A stretch of DNA of 64,000 bases from Typha latifolia (GCA_019914945.1 CM034106.1:8680001-8744000); one strand, 5' to 3'; shown: positions 50,411 through 62,835, numbered from the stretch's first letter. The notes: generated by a model from the sequence alone, not told the origin. Numbers and translations are program-made.

Positions 50411-51165
50411 CACTCTTGAGGCAAAAAATGCAGCCAATATCTTTGGAGCAATACCATCTGTAATTTTTCACGAAAGGGTAATGCTGATTTATAAAATGGA
50501 ACAGTAACTTTTATTTTCTAATTAACTCATTCTTCTAAATGTATGCCCTTCTTCTTGTTAAGAAATAAAGAAATAGTTGTATCCAGGGGTGACAAAAATT
50601 GACTCGACATAATAACTCGGATTTTAAATGGGTTTGGATTTAATTTAATCAGTTTCGAGTCTTAAATAGGTCAACCCATCTAACCCGATTATTAAATAGG
50701 TATTATTTATATTTATTATTTTAATATGAATAACTTGTTTATGACCCGATAACCCAATTATGACACAATAATACGTTCATGACCTGACTAAACTGTTTAT
50801 GACCTAATTAACCCATTTATAATATAAAAATATTCTTTTGCAACCAAATAAATATGTTTATAACCTAAATAATTTATGAAAACTTAAATATTTTGTATCA
50901 TTGGATGACTCGTTTATAATCCGCCTGTAACTCATTTAATAAATGGGCATCAAATGACACAAAATATTTAATTTTTTATAAATATATAGGTCATGTTAGT
51001 CTTTAGAAATATTTACCCGTTTAATAAATAGGTTGTGTTCACGTTTACATTATCATTACCTTACTCGAACCGGACTAACATGAACTGATTGCCACCCGTA
51101 ATTGCATCACTAGTCGCCTTGCTTTGATCATCAAGATAAAATTAATGCATATCCCTTTGTATACC
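49900..51165 (+). repeat. Local tandem duplication (~340-bp unit), second copy interrupted
   Basis: Unit 1 spans about 49900-50240 and unit 2 about 50241-51165. Both run in the same order through TTGTGC.AGTATAAGG, TTTCTTAGC.ATTAG, a TA microsatellite, TTCTTGAGGCAAAA, CCAATATCT, GCTGATTTATAAAAT, GTTGTATCC, CCTTGCTTTGAT.ATCAAG and ATAAAATTAATG. Unit 2 is longer because of a larger TA run (about 50366-50409) and a 517-bp element. Confidence 0.8.
50584..51100. mobile_element. hAT-like non-autonomous element in unit 2 of the duplication
   Basis: Starts CAGGGGTGACAAAAATTG and ends CTGATTGCCACCCGTA, whose reverse complement TACGGGTGGCAATCAG pairs imperfectly with the start. Flanked by GTTGTATC (50576-50583) and ATTGCATC (51101-51108), an 8-bp near-repeat with two mismatches. 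An 8-bp duplication and CAGGGGTG-type ends are hAT features. The interior is rich in ACCCGA/ATGACC words and AT-rich, with no transposase. Unit 1 of the surrounding duplication reads GTTGTATCCCAGGATTTGCC at the matching place and lacks the element. Confidence 0.65.
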
Positions 51166-51585
51166 AAGTTAGGTTAATTACTCTATTCTTAAATACAAAT
51201 ACAAGAATAATGCTTTTATAAGAGATTACAAGCTATTATTTCAATTTAGTTTTATATTTGGTCGTATTCGAGTTAATATACTAAGATACAAGATAATAGG
51301 GGTGATATATATATATATATACGAATTTTGTTATGAATTATTTATAAGTGTCTATTAAATGAATCGTGTTTAGGTTTAACCCTACCTGATTTTGAAGTGT
51401 TTATAAATATATCATTAATAGGAGCATAAAGGGAAGTTATACAACATGGACGAGCGCAAACGCAGTCAAAATTCTACTCTCTGACCGTCCCAAAACCTCG
51501 CCATGCAAAGCGAACAATCCGTTTCGTCTCTCTCTCTCAACCCAATTCCATGGTCTCTACCACCATTACGTGATTAAACCATCCG
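51166..51585. other. Upstream region of the GPR107-like gene
   Basis: Presumed promoter and 5' UTR. A TA microsatellite lies near 51307-51321, and a CT-rich stretch near 51526-51540 lies just before the gene. No further gene is supported. Confidence 0.45.
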
Positions 51586-53426
51586 ATGGGGCATTTCCAC
51601 AAACACCTCCTCCTCCTCCTCCTCCTCCTCCTCATTAACGGCCTCCTCCCCATCGCCCACTCGGAGATCAAGAAGACCCGCATCGAATCCGATCCACGAC
51701 CCATCATTCTCTTCGAGCAGTTCGGCTACACCCACAGCGGCCACGTCGTCGTCTCCGTCAAGGGCGTCTCATGGAAGCCGCCGCCCCGGGTGCAGCTCTC
51801 GGAGATCGACCCGCGGCTGATGGGCTTCTTCCTCATCGCCGCCGAGATGTACCCGAGCGTGGCGAACGAGTCCACGCACGCTGACGAGCGATTCTGCCCC
51901 CTCGAGAGCCGCTTCGTGGAGCGCGTACTCGTCATGGAGGAGCTCGAGGTCGACTCGAGCTGCACCAGGGAGGTGGTGGTGGAGAGGGACGACGAGTATA
52001 GCCTCTTCTTCGGTAGTTGCCAGCCCGGAGTCGAGGTCTCCATGGACGTGCGTACGGAGATGTACAACGTCGACGCCAGCGGCAAGAGGTGCGATAATTC
52101 TTCAGAAAATTTTATAAAAACACCCTGCAGTTTTTCCTTTATTATCATTCACATTTATGAAAAAAATGTGGTGATTAATGTACTTAACGTGTATTAATTT
52201 AAACATTTCAGATAGTAATTTCCAAGTTAACTTACTAATGATATTTAATATATATATATATATATATATAATAGGGAAGTAATGATATTTAAAATGTACA
52301 TAAAAGCATTTACTGTAACGCCAGGGACTACCTCCCCACGGGGAGAGCAATAATGCCTCAGCTGTACTTCTTCTTCTTCGTGGCGTACTTGGCATTCCTC
52401 TTCGCGTGGTTGTATCTTTGCGTCAAGCATCGTGCGACGGTGGACAAGATCCACGGGGTGATGGCGGCGCTGCTGCTGTTCAAGGCGCTCAAGATGGTGT
52501 GCGCCGCCGAGGACACGTGGTACGTGGAGAGGACGGGGACCCCACACGGGTGGGACGTGGCGTTCTACGTGTTCGGCTTCTTCAAGGGGGTGCTGCTGTT
52601 CACTGTTATAGTCCTCATTGGGACCGGGTGGTCCTTCATCAAGCCATACTTGCAGGTCTCCTCCATTCATTCCTAAAACTTTAAAATCAATTTGTTCGTC
52701 TTAATTAGTACAAATATCTAGCTTGAAACAGAGTGTTTCATCCGAAGCTCTCATAATTTTTAGGAATATATCAAGATAATTAAGTGAGGGTATTCTTTTT
52801 CAAAAATGAAAAGTAAGCCGTATTTTTATGAGTAGGCACGTAGATTGTTGAGATTAATATATATAACGATGGTTTGTTGTACGTACGTAGTATCATTCTC
52901 ATGTGAACTATACATTCATGCATGCATGCCGCAGGAACGAGAAAAGAACGTTCTGATGATCGTCATACCAATGCAAGTGATTGAAAACATCGCGTCGGCG
53001 GTGATCGGCGAGACCGGCCCGGCCGAGAGGGACTGGCTGACCTGGAACCAGATCTTCCTCCTTGTCGACGTCGTCTGCTGCTGCGCCGTCTTCTTCCCGA
53101 TCATTTGGTCCATCCGCAACCTCCGTGAGGCCTCGAAGACCGACGGCAAGGCGGCGCGAAACCTCCAGAAGCTGACTCTCTTCAAGAAGTTCTACATGGT
53201 AGTTGTGGGTTATCTGTACTTCACAAGGATAGTAGCATCTGCACTTGGTGCACAACTTAGTTACAGGCTTCAATGGGTGGTCACTGCAGCTGTGGAGGCT
53301 GCAAGCCTTGCCTTCTATATGTTCGTCTTCTACAACTTCCAACCTGTGGAGAAGAATCCATACCTCTACATTGGTGAGGAGGCAGCTGCAAGAGTCCTAG
53401 AGATGGAAGACATATTTGAGCTATGA
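51586..53426 (+). CDS. GPR107 / lung seven-transmembrane receptor family protein
   Basis: 441-aa membrane protein from three exons (51586-52088, 52325-52655, 52935-53426). An unusual donor, GTGCGA, ends exon 1. The N-terminus is a leucine-rich signal peptide (about 1-26, a CTC repeat run) leading into a lumenal domain with paired cysteines (FCPLES, DSSCT, FGSCQPG). It joins through DYLPTGRA to a seven-helix core. Family blocks: YFFFFVAYLAFLFAWLY, HGVMAALLLFKALKMVCA, GWDVAFYVFGFFKG, MIVIPMQVIENIASAVIGE, TWNQIFLLVDVVCCCAVFFP, TDGKAARNLQKLTLFKKFYM, GYLYFTRIV and SLAFYMFVFYNFQPVE. The family occurs in Golgi and endosomal membranes; plant members have been described as candidate G-protein-coupled receptor-like proteins (CAND) or as trafficking factors. 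The biochemical role here is not known. Confidence 0.92.
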
Positions 53427-54039
53427 CTAGTTTGGTGTTCTTAATTGTCTGGTTACATTCCCTGATTATTTTAAGAACAGTTCGCTGCAATGTGATTTTG
53501 TTGGAGTTGCATTCTTCATATCTGGAAGGGACTGTTAAATGAGATATGGATTTGTACTCTTTATATCTTGAAGGGACTTGTTAAATGAGATAGTGAATTT
53601 TACTTAATTCTCTCTCACAAGGAAGGAATATTGTTAGTACGTAACAAAATACCTATTTCCTGGTCCCTTCACAGGGGTAAGAATAATTTAGAAAAAAAGA
53701 AAGAAAAGATTTGAGGATTAGTCCTTGACAATTGCTCTGCTGCAAGGATCTTGTCAAATAAGGAGTCTAAGAGATATTTTTGAAATTTCATTCATATATA
53801 TTAAGAATAGTTGGTCAAAGTAATAACAGTGTCATATGAAAATTATATGAAAAAAAATAGAATAAAAGGATGAATAACAAATTAGCTGAAAGACAAAATG
53901 ATAACCAAAAAATCACTGAAATGCAGGGTATTATTTGACAATTTCCCTATTATCAAATATGCTTTCTCAAGGAAGAATTCGTTGCTAGTGTTAAATTTCT
54001 ATGCCCTGTCCCTTGACAAGGCAAGAATAATTTAGATTT
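53427..54039. other. Convergent intergenic region with a copy of the riboflavin kinase 3' end
   Basis: Holds the 3' UTRs of the GPR107-like gene (plus) and the FMN hydrolase/riboflavin kinase (minus). A diverged direct copy of 53968-54090 lies at about 53628-53776. In addition a roughly 50-bp unit with GGGACT.GTTAAATGAGATA is repeated at about 53525-53600. Confidence 0.6.
53628..53776 (-). pseudogene. Partial duplicate of the riboflavin kinase last-exon end and 3' UTR
   Basis: In order it shares AAGGAA, CCTGGTCCCTT, AAGAATAATTTAGA, TGACAATT, CTCTGCTGCAAGGA and CAAATAAGG with 53968-54090. That stretch contains the last codons and stop of the FMN hydrolase/riboflavin kinase gene. The copy lies about 0.3 kb beyond the gene end, in the same orientation. 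It is too short and diverged to encode anything. Confidence 0.6.
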
Positions 54040-57000
54040 CTACTGACAATTACTCTGCTGCTGCAAGGAGGTTGCCAAATAAGGGGAATCCTTATAGCTG
54101 GCATATATAGGAAGATCAAGAGCTTTCTCCGCTATTCTTCCATCTTCATGAATCCTGGCTATCAAGCTCTCCAGTGAAGGAAAATTGGCCTACAGATTTC
54201 AAGTTTATCCCAATTAGGAGAAACATTGAGGAAACCAGATCTTTTTTTTTTTTTTCTTTTAATACCTCAGGTCTTATGTAGCCCACAATAGCAAGGCGTA
54301 GCTCCTCTCCATAGAAGTCCTCATCAAATGTATGAAGCAGCCATGGTTCCTGTATGCAATTTTAGTTGATCAAAATGATGCAGTTCACAGCAAGTACCAT
54401 ACAATAAACTCACAATGGTCTTCTCGGTGTTGTCAAAATATGGATTCCAGCCGATACTCATGACCATCTTGTAGATACCCCGATTTGATAATCCAGCCCA
54501 ACCAAAATATACCCCCGAGGTGTGATCCGAGAGTAAATCAGAGAAGTTTTCAGCAGCTAAATTGGCTGCAAGAAAGGTAAAAGTTGTTATCAATTGTGAT
54601 GGAAAGTTTTAAACAGTAAAATAACAGAAGCATAAAGAGATGCACGGATAACTCCAGACAGATAAGAGAAAATTTATTTATTCAGTCGAACTGTGACAAT
54701 AGAATGAATAAACACACTTGAAGAAAGATAACTGTCATAAAATCCTCTTTTCCCTACATAACAAGCTACTAGCAAGATTAATAAACCAAATATAAAAAGT
54801 TACTGAAAGTAATTCAAAGGATGAATGTGTGGGAATAAAAAGTTAACCATGATCTATTCCAATGGTGGCTGCGCCATCATCGGCATGCCCCTGCGTGCCA
54901 CTGACACGTATTTAACATAATTTTAATATATAATTATGATATTTATATTTTTGGATTTTCGGTATGTCAATTTTTAGTTTTTAGTTTAAATATATATATA
55001 TATATATATTAAAACCTATATTATAATGTATTATCTTTAGATTATTTTTATAAATGATATTTTAGTAAGCTTTATTTGGTTTAAGACTAAGCCCCGAACT
55101 TGATTAGTTTGTCTTATTTCTTAGTTTAAATTTTTTTTGAAAAGTGAACTTGGTTAGATATAAAAAATATAAAAAAATATTTGATTACTGAACCATGCTA
55201 AGGGTCCCTGAACCAGTTTAGAAGGAGTCCTTGAACTAAAAGCAAATAAGGCCTTAAAGATAAAGCAATAGTCAAATACAGATATTATTCAACATATAAT
55301 ATAATTGAATACATTTATTAAAACTAATATTAATAATTAAACATTCAATTTTATGATTGAATACTCGTAATAAAATTGAACACATAATAACATTCAATAT
55401 ATAATATTAAAGTTGATTGATAATGATTAATGAATTAAGAAAAATTTAAGAAAAAGGCTTCACATGTCATCCATATTTAATAAGAAAATGACTCAAGTTG
55501 ATTTGATGATGATTGACGAAATAAAAATAATTAAAAGAAAAAATGACTATATCGGCATGGAAGACCAGCACAACTCGGCATGAGAATGTGTCACTAGCAC
55601 ACCCCGTGGTAAGTGCGGTGGCACCACCAACACAACAAATGTCAATCAGCAAGGATGGCCGTCCTGACCAGCACAACCATCCTTGATCTATTCTAAATTG
55701 CTTCAATTCCCTAGACGTCATCTCAACCAATACACTGTAGAACATTAACTGGCCACTACCATTAACAGGGAAATTTGAAGCTGACAACAGCACAGAAAAG
55801 AAAGCCTATAAAAGAATAAAATAGTGTGTTCTATGTGCTTGAGAACCTGCAAGTTGAATTTTCCAATCGTTTACAAATAAAATGGTATTCTGCATTCCTT
55901 AAAGTTCACCTGATAAACGATTTGAAATCTCCTAAGCAGGAATGTAAGAGGATTGCCCTTTAAAAATTATGGATTTGAGATAAATCCAGCAAAGTAGCAG
56001 ACTTATTTAGCAAGTAGAAAACAGAGATTTTGGATACAGAGCAAGTGAAAAACAGAGTTGGAACAGGAGCAAAACAATTGACCAAATGATTAGATCCTTC
56101 CCTCATACAGAATCTTAGGATAATTCATAATTCAACCCAATCTAGCTAAATAAGTTGAATCACTTGTTCACAATGCTCAAAGCCCACTCACAAGAGTATA
56201 TATTGGACCAGTGAAATCTTGCATCAACTAAAGTACTAAACCATGTCCACAAGGAAGAAACAAACATATACCGTATCATGAAATTTAATTGGTTAAGCTA
56301 TTTCGAGATTGTTTAAAAAGTGATGGTTGCATAATCGCATATATACAAAAACAAAAACATTTGTCGATTGGAATATCATCTGATAGCTAAATCATAAAAT
56401 TGAACAACTCCTATAGTTCCAAATCCTTAAAACTCCAACTTATTATATTTTGACATTCCAGATATAAAGACTCTCAACTGAGATAAACTTTGTTACAAAA
56501 AGAGCAGAAAAGAATATCAGATACATCTTGTCACTATTAACCTCAACAGGCAGGGTCTCTTCTTTCAACTGACTCTAGTTAGCTGCTCTTTCCTTTTGTG
56601 CAATAAATTTATCTTTGCTGGATCAAAATGCACTTTTGTTCTCTCAGGCCAGGAGTTGCACTCGTATGGAATTAAACCAGTATATGACACCAAGTCTGTC
56701 CCACAAATGTAGGTGCTCATACTCAAATGTGATCTAAAATATATGTGAAGAATAGAAAGGAGAGGGCATGTGAAACAGCCCCCGTTACCACCGCCGTGCA
56801 ACCAAGGTGCTAGCAATATATGGGACAAGCAGCATCACCAGCAGAAAAATATTGGTTCTTCTATGACTCAAATTTGCAGAAGTTGGGCATAAAGAATAGG
56901 CTTAGCTATTAAGCTAAGTGAATCATCTGTATCAAATTATGCTCATAAAAATGGAACAGTGAGTATCATATTATTTTGTGCACAGAATAGAGTAAACACA

Positions 57001-60000
57001 AATATGGAAGTTCTAGGCATACATAAGTTGAACATCAATATGATATTATTTCACTAACAGAGAAACTAGTAAAATAAGACAGACATGTAAAATATATTTG
57101 CAAATTAATAGAATGGCCAGATCTAATTTTATATCATAATCACATATCCAGAACATAAGCAAACCACGGATATGTAGGTGACTCAATTAATCCTAAACAT
57201 TGCCAAAGAAAATAGAAAAGCAAGGTAAATCTGTTCCAGGACACCTGTTGGTATTCCAAGTACTTTTGAGCCACGGCCAAATCCCTTGATTACCGGTCCT
57301 CCAATAAACCATGGATCAATTGGTAAGGTACCTTCAATCCCTGCAATTCGCCAATTTTATCTTCTTGAGGAAGGAATAGAAATTGAGCAGTGAGGACAGC
57401 TATGGAAAGTTCTAACTATATCATATGTAACTAGAATGGGACATACAGTCTTCGAAAGCAGGCAAACCCCACTTTTCAGGATGCAGATCAAGAAGAGAAT
57501 TGATCACTTCATCAGCTGAACTATAAAGAGCAGCCTGTTTTGGCAGAGATGGTACGGCAACCACCACCATGCCTGCAGCCTTACCAGCCATTACACCAGG
57601 CCTGTCATGGATATATATTCTTACGATAAAAGCTAATATGATGAAAATTAAGGACCAAACTTAGTTACGGCATTAATGACCATAATAGGCATACAACATG
57701 GTATACTAAAAACGGCTTAGTTATGAAAAACATGCTAAAGAACTTGCATAATGCATACATAAAGTTTCACAAATAAAAAGTCTATGGTCAGTGAGAAAGA
57801 ATGGATAAGTACAAAACATATTCCAAGAGGATCTAAAATGCATCCACAGGCAGAAAACGTCTTCAAAAGGATTTTTTTTTTCAAATTATTATTCTAGCCT
57901 TTTAGGAAAAATATCCTCTTAATGAGTTAAGTGATCAACGACAGAACTTCAAAACAACTCCACAATATGAGGCACCCACTCCAGAATGTTAAAAAGAAGT
58001 TGACATTTTTTTTTTCCTTTACTTCATCTTCTTTGCTTGTAAGCTATAAATTCCCCCAAAATTCCTACTTATCTATAAAATCTTCTTATTCATCCAATCT
58101 GTCCCCCAATTTTATCATAGTTTTTCACAATAATAGTGAAATGAGGAGCTATGTATAACTGACCATCACTGTCAATATTATAGGAGCTTCACTAGGCAGT
58201 AAATATAGAATCTCAAACTTCCATGTGAGATTAGAGGTTTATAATATTAAAAAAAAAGCTAAATCTTTTCAAAACTGACTTTCAGTTTTCTTACCAGATA
58301 AGCAATCAAGCTACAGCTACCCACTATTGAGCACTCATGGCCCACCCAAAAGGTGGATCAATATTATTCGAGTAATGGAAAGCCTCTGGAACACAGAAAG
58401 ACCAGAAGTTGCCAAAAGGTTGCTTTCTCTAAATGATGTCATCGTCCAAGCCCTCATGCAATATGGACTTGACTAAAAAGTTGAAGTGGTTAATGAAAAG
58501 AGTGCAAATATAAATGACTGGTGCTGGATATTATTGCAAATTTCTAGCTAAAATAAAAAAATAAAATAGGACAGATCCTGCAATAACCTATAAGCATAGT
58601 GCCAAGTTGGGTACTAACATAAAAACCTAGTAGTTGGAATTTGAGCTCAGGTACCAAGATGTGGCTTTCGGGATATCTCTTTGAAAGGGAAACCCTTAGA
58701 GAAAGACAGAAGGTTGTTTTTGTTAATGGGTCTAGATTCATCTCTAGATTATGTAGCTAAATAGATAGATGAAAAGTAGTTCCAATCTAGAAATATTATA
58801 TGCTCATCCAAATGCATGACTACAATTTTAACTTAGATTCTTCTGTGAACAAAAACAAATGTCCTGTTGTGTAATAGGATTTTTTTTCCAACAATATTTA
58901 TGTCATGCAATTAGTACATGAAAAGAGTTTAACAATGACAAATGACAAACTGAAAAATGGAAAAAGAAGGGACATTGAAGACATAGAGAAGCTTACAAGG
59001 AATCCTCAATTACTAGGCAGAGAGATGGATCAACATTCATCCTTTTTGCAGCTTCCAAAAAGCTACAAAATCAAAAATTTATTACAGGATGTAACAAAAT
59101 CAGCTTGACTTGGTGAGTAATAAATTAATTTCATAAACTATATAGAATGATGACGGGAGGACAATAGATGATGTCTAACTGTCTCACATTTTTGGAGATG
59201 GCTTCCCTATTTCTACTTCATTACCACCAACAATCGCAGAAAAGGATTCTTTCCAGCCTAAAGATCCAAAAAAAAAGATAGAGACAAGACAATTTTAAAA
59301 AAGGCACGATAACCACAATGCACTGATAATAGAAATAGAAAAGTTGACAATCATATGAATATATGATCAATAAATGACTGCTTATCTAGAATCTGAATAA
59401 GCATACCAAGATGGCAAGAAAGCTTTGCTTCTATATTTAATTTTGGAGAGTTCGAAGCCAAAGCCATCGGCACCTTGTTACTCCTTAGATGTTCAATTAG
59501 CCGATTAGCCCCTGGGAGAGCTTTAATGTTACACCATCTGCAATAAGCCAACCACAATATCAACTTACAAATGAAAATAGAGAACCTAAAATAAAAATTT
59601 CTGATGCACCAACTGCAGGTAATGAGTTTATCTGGAGTTACACAGTGAATGAAACTGATTACAAAAGTTTAGTAAATTCCAAATTAGATCTAATAAAATA
59701 AGAAGCTGAGAACACTGTCAAATTTCTAAAAGGCAGCAATATGCAGATATCTGTGAACATAGGATTTAAGTTCAAAATGCAATTAACACCAAGAGAGATG
59801 GGATGTATTAACAACATCTTACAAAGTCAGCCAATACCATGCTATGCTGGCAGCTAAGGCACTGCAGAGCACTAAGGTAATAAGTGTATTGTTATGTGCT
59901 GTCTTTGTTGGAGAATAAAACTATAGTATTTTAGGTATGTAGTATAAGAATATAAGTAAATAAAATGGAAAACATAAAAGAGTTTATAAGAAAAAAGGTA

Positions 60001-61030
60001 AGCTAGAGAATTTTCGAGGTTTAGTTAAGTTGTTGTGATATAACATGATAAAAATCACATCAAACTTAAAAATGAGCTGATGCAAAATATAAAATATTCT
60101 TAATTTCTTATTGTGAAAGTACCTAAAAGCAACAACCAAATTCAATTACTTCATAACCTTATAAAACACCTGATTCTATTTCTTAACTCACTAGTAGATA
60201 TATTAAATCTGCTTATTAGACAGTTGATTATATCACCATGTATTAGTTATGTGCCTATATGGCCTATTGCACCTATGCTCCATGTAGAAATAGACTACAT
60301 GGGGTGATTAAGGGACTACATCCTCACATATGAATGCATGAGGGTGCAGTTACCACTTTTAGGAACAGTGCTTTTACTTTATCTAGGCATGTCACTCACA
60401 TTATTTAAGTTCAGGAACCCCTAGAACTGTGTCACTGTAAAAATAATGGCAATTCCTATGCTTAAACTGCATGATCAATCAAATACTCGATCCATAAAAG
60501 GTGTCAAAAATAAATATATCTAGATAATGAAATTTAAGGCTATATATTTGTGTGTGTAACTGTGTTTCTTATATATGATTGTATGAGTGTGTGCCCAAGG
60601 AAAGCACACATAAAAGATAAACATAAAAGATGTGTTTGTAAATTGTGGCATTACTGATCAGAGAATGTTGGAGTAATTATGGAGATGAACTCTTCTATAG
60701 AGCAAGGAAGTTGATAATCTTCCACAATAGCAGCTGCAGCTTCAAAAGGTGTCTTCCCTACAATTCTGTGAGCCATTTTGCCATCCCATTTCTTCCCATA
60801 TTTGACAAGAGATAGTTTTATCACTTGATTCACAATGCAGTCTGCATGAAATACAAAAATGATAGATGACTTCTAAAAAGTGAAATGGTAACCAAATATG
60901 CTTTTTCTGTATAGTTGAAAGGAAATACAAAAGCAAGAAGGCTAAGAATATAACCTGTATTCAAGAGCGTGCCATCTAAATCCAGAATAACATGTGAGAG
61001 CAAGCTTGCCATCGTTTTGGATGAAGCCAT
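54040..61030 (-). CDS. FMN/FHY: Bifunctional FMN hydrolase / riboflavin kinase
   Basis: Cytosolic flavin-metabolism enzyme, 388 aa. The HAD-type N-terminus dephosphorylates FMN and the C-terminal kinase phosphorylates riboflavin to FMN. Ten exons on the minus strand: 60955-61030, 60655-60841, 59407-59537, 59188-59257, 58997-59062, 57447-57601, 57245-57340, 54414-54565, 54266-54349 and 54040-54189. The frame closes exactly. The HAD domain has motif I ILDLDGTLLNTD, ALASNSPKLNIE, GKPSPK, and VIEDSLPGVMAGKAAG. The kinase domain has GGPVIKGFGRGSKVLGIPTA, HTSGVYFGWAGL, VMSIGWNPYFDNTEKTIE, FYGEELRLAIVGYIRPEANF and SLESLIARIHEDG. Layout and motifs match Arabidopsis AtFMN/FHy along its whole length. 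The usual GKPSPD reads GKPSPK here. The 2.7-kb intron 54566-57244 holds a probable transposon. Codons of the duplicated 3' end are discussed at 53628-53776. Confidence 0.94.
54860..55683. mobile_element. Candidate Mutator-like insertion in riboflavin kinase intron
   Basis: 824 bp bounded by the 10-bp direct repeat TGATCTATTC (54850-54859 and 55684-55693). The left end region has CATGCCCCTGCGTGCCACTG. The right end region in reverse complement has the similar TGTGTGCTAGTGACACATTC. Both ends are GC-rich and flank an AT-rich core. The outermost inverted repeat (ATGGTGGCTG versus ATGGTTGTGCTGG) is weak, so the assignment rests mainly on the direct repeat and the compositional break. Confidence 0.45.
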
Positions 61031-62084
61031 TTAATAACTCTATAAGCAAAGTTCACCCAACAAGCAAGTAAGCAAACATTGAATAGTTAATGTGCAAAAT
61101 TTCTAAGCAGTTTCAGATGTCACAATATATGAAAAGTATTTTCCAGAAATCAAATTCCAACATTTTTAAAGTACTACAGGTTTTATAGAATTCAATCAGG
61201 ATGCTACTTCTATATCAAACTGAAGCATCATATCATACATCCTTCTTAAACAAGTGATTACTGCATCTCCGCTTATAAAGCATCCATAATTTCCCACAAG
61301 ACAAAGAAAAAGAAGGGGAAGAAAACAGGCCAGGAAATTAACAATAAGAAACCTATTAGAGAAGCATGGCCCACACAATCTGGCATCAGGTAGAGTCCTA
61401 AATTTGGAGCACCAGCTCAAATAGCTTATCAAGAACGCAAGCTTCCAACTTTCTTCTCCTCATATTACTACATGGCACAAAAACGTAAGACTTTTTTTGT
61501 TTTCCTCAGGAAGCAATTAATCCAAAGATTATGTACAAAATGCAAACCATTGCCTTTGCACTCTCAAATAATAATCACGAAAACCTAATCAGCAGCATAA
61601 ACTCAATCCCACAGAAACTATCACGAATTAGCAAATAAGCAGAGGAAAAAATCACGATTAAAGAACAAGATGTGACTGATCCCCTATGGGGCAATTCAAC
61701 AAACAGGTAGATGCTGCAGACTTACCACAATAAATTCCAACTTGGCCTTCTGAGACAGCCTCTCTATCTCTATCTTTCTTTCTCCCGTTTGCGAGGAGAT
61801 AAAAGAGTATATTCCCGGTCTCTCTCTCTCTCTTCTTAATCCACACCCGCCTAGTGGCCCAACTACCCCAAGAGTCAAACGGTCAATACGAGGTCAAATT
61901 TTAACGACGCAATCGGGAAGCATGAACGAATTGCTACTCGATAACAAGAAACAAAGAAAGGAGAGAATAAAACGCATCGAACAATTCAACTTAATTCAAG
62001 GAATTTACCACCAGTTTGGAAGCTGCTGTCTTCTTGAACCAAGACCAACGGCGATGCGGTTCGAATAAGAGAAAGGCTTCGGAC

Positions 62085-62137
<53 letters not shown>

Positions 62138-62198
62138 CGTAGTAGGAGGAGAAAAGGCCGAGAAGAGAAATTTAACAAGGGCGGGGAGTACCCTTGGT
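61031..62198. other. Upstream region of the FMN hydrolase/riboflavin kinase gene
   Basis: Presumed 5' UTR and promoter. A perfect (GA)n run lies at 62087-62135. No further gene is supported. The left 9-bp target duplication of the foldback element is at 62190-62198. Confidence 0.5.
62087..62135. repeat. (GA)n microsatellite
   Basis: Uninterrupted GA run of about 49 bp, about 1.1 kb upstream of the riboflavin kinase start and 64 bp from the foldback element. Confidence 0.95.
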
Positions 62199-62835
62199 TA
62201 GATATAGACGTGATCAACCGTCGCAGCCCGCTCGTGCCCGGTTTGGACCGGGCTAAGCCCAGTTCGGACCCGACTTAGGCCCGGCCCGGCCCGGCTCGGC
62301 CTGGCCTGAGCCCGAACTACTCATAGCTGCACGGGTCAGCCCTTTGTCCGCCCGACCCGGCTCAGAAGCCCGCCCGTTTGGCTCGCAACTAGGCTCGCCC
62401 GTTCTGCTACAGTAAAAACAAACTAAAATTTTGATACTGTACCATTTTACATTTTTTTAAACACATATTTAAATTTTTTTACCCAACCCACATTGTAGCT
62501 ATTTTTAGATTTTTTTTTACTATTAACTTATTTTTTAAAAAAATATTTATATTCTTTTATTTAAAATAATAATAAAAAATTAAAAAATTTTAAATGTGTG
62601 CTTAACAAAAATATAAAATGGAACAGTACTAAAATTTTAGTATAGCAGAACGGGTAAATATTAGCAGAATGGGAGGGCGTAGTTGCGAGCCAAATGGACG
62701 GGCTTTCAAGTCGGGTCGGGCGAGGAAAGGGCTGGCCCGTGCAGCCCATGGGTAGTTCGGGCTCGAGCCGAGCCGGCCTAAGCCCTGTCCAAACCGAGCC
62801 GAGTTACGGGTCGGCTAAGCCGTTTGATCAAGTCT
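62199..62835. mobile_element. Foldback, Mutator-type non-autonomous element, copy 2
   Basis: A 637-bp element with terminal inverted repeats of over 200 bp and a short AT-rich centre. Left-arm blocks GACGTGATCAAC, GGTTTGGAC, GAGCCCGAACTAC, CAGCCCTTT, GCCCGACCCG and TTTGGCTCGCAACTA all recur in order in the reverse complement of the right arm. A perfect direct repeat ACCCTTGGT (10 bp counting the preceding T) lies at 62190-62198 and 62836-62844. No transposase. GC-rich arms of GCCCGGCCCGG words and an AT-rich middle give it a strong compositional signature. Homologous to copy 1 at 9244-9787. Confidence 0.85.

Noticed and set aside
52845..52934. An in-frame ATG extending GPR107-like exon 3 upstream
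   Set aside because: A clear acceptor (GCAG before 52935) and continuity from YLQ into EREKNVLM show that the upstream part is intron.
43552..55010. Several TA microsatellites (for example 43552-43567, 50022-50042, 52248-52271, 54993-55010)
   Set aside because: Common simple repeats with no evidence of function, so they are not listed individually except where they mark another feature.
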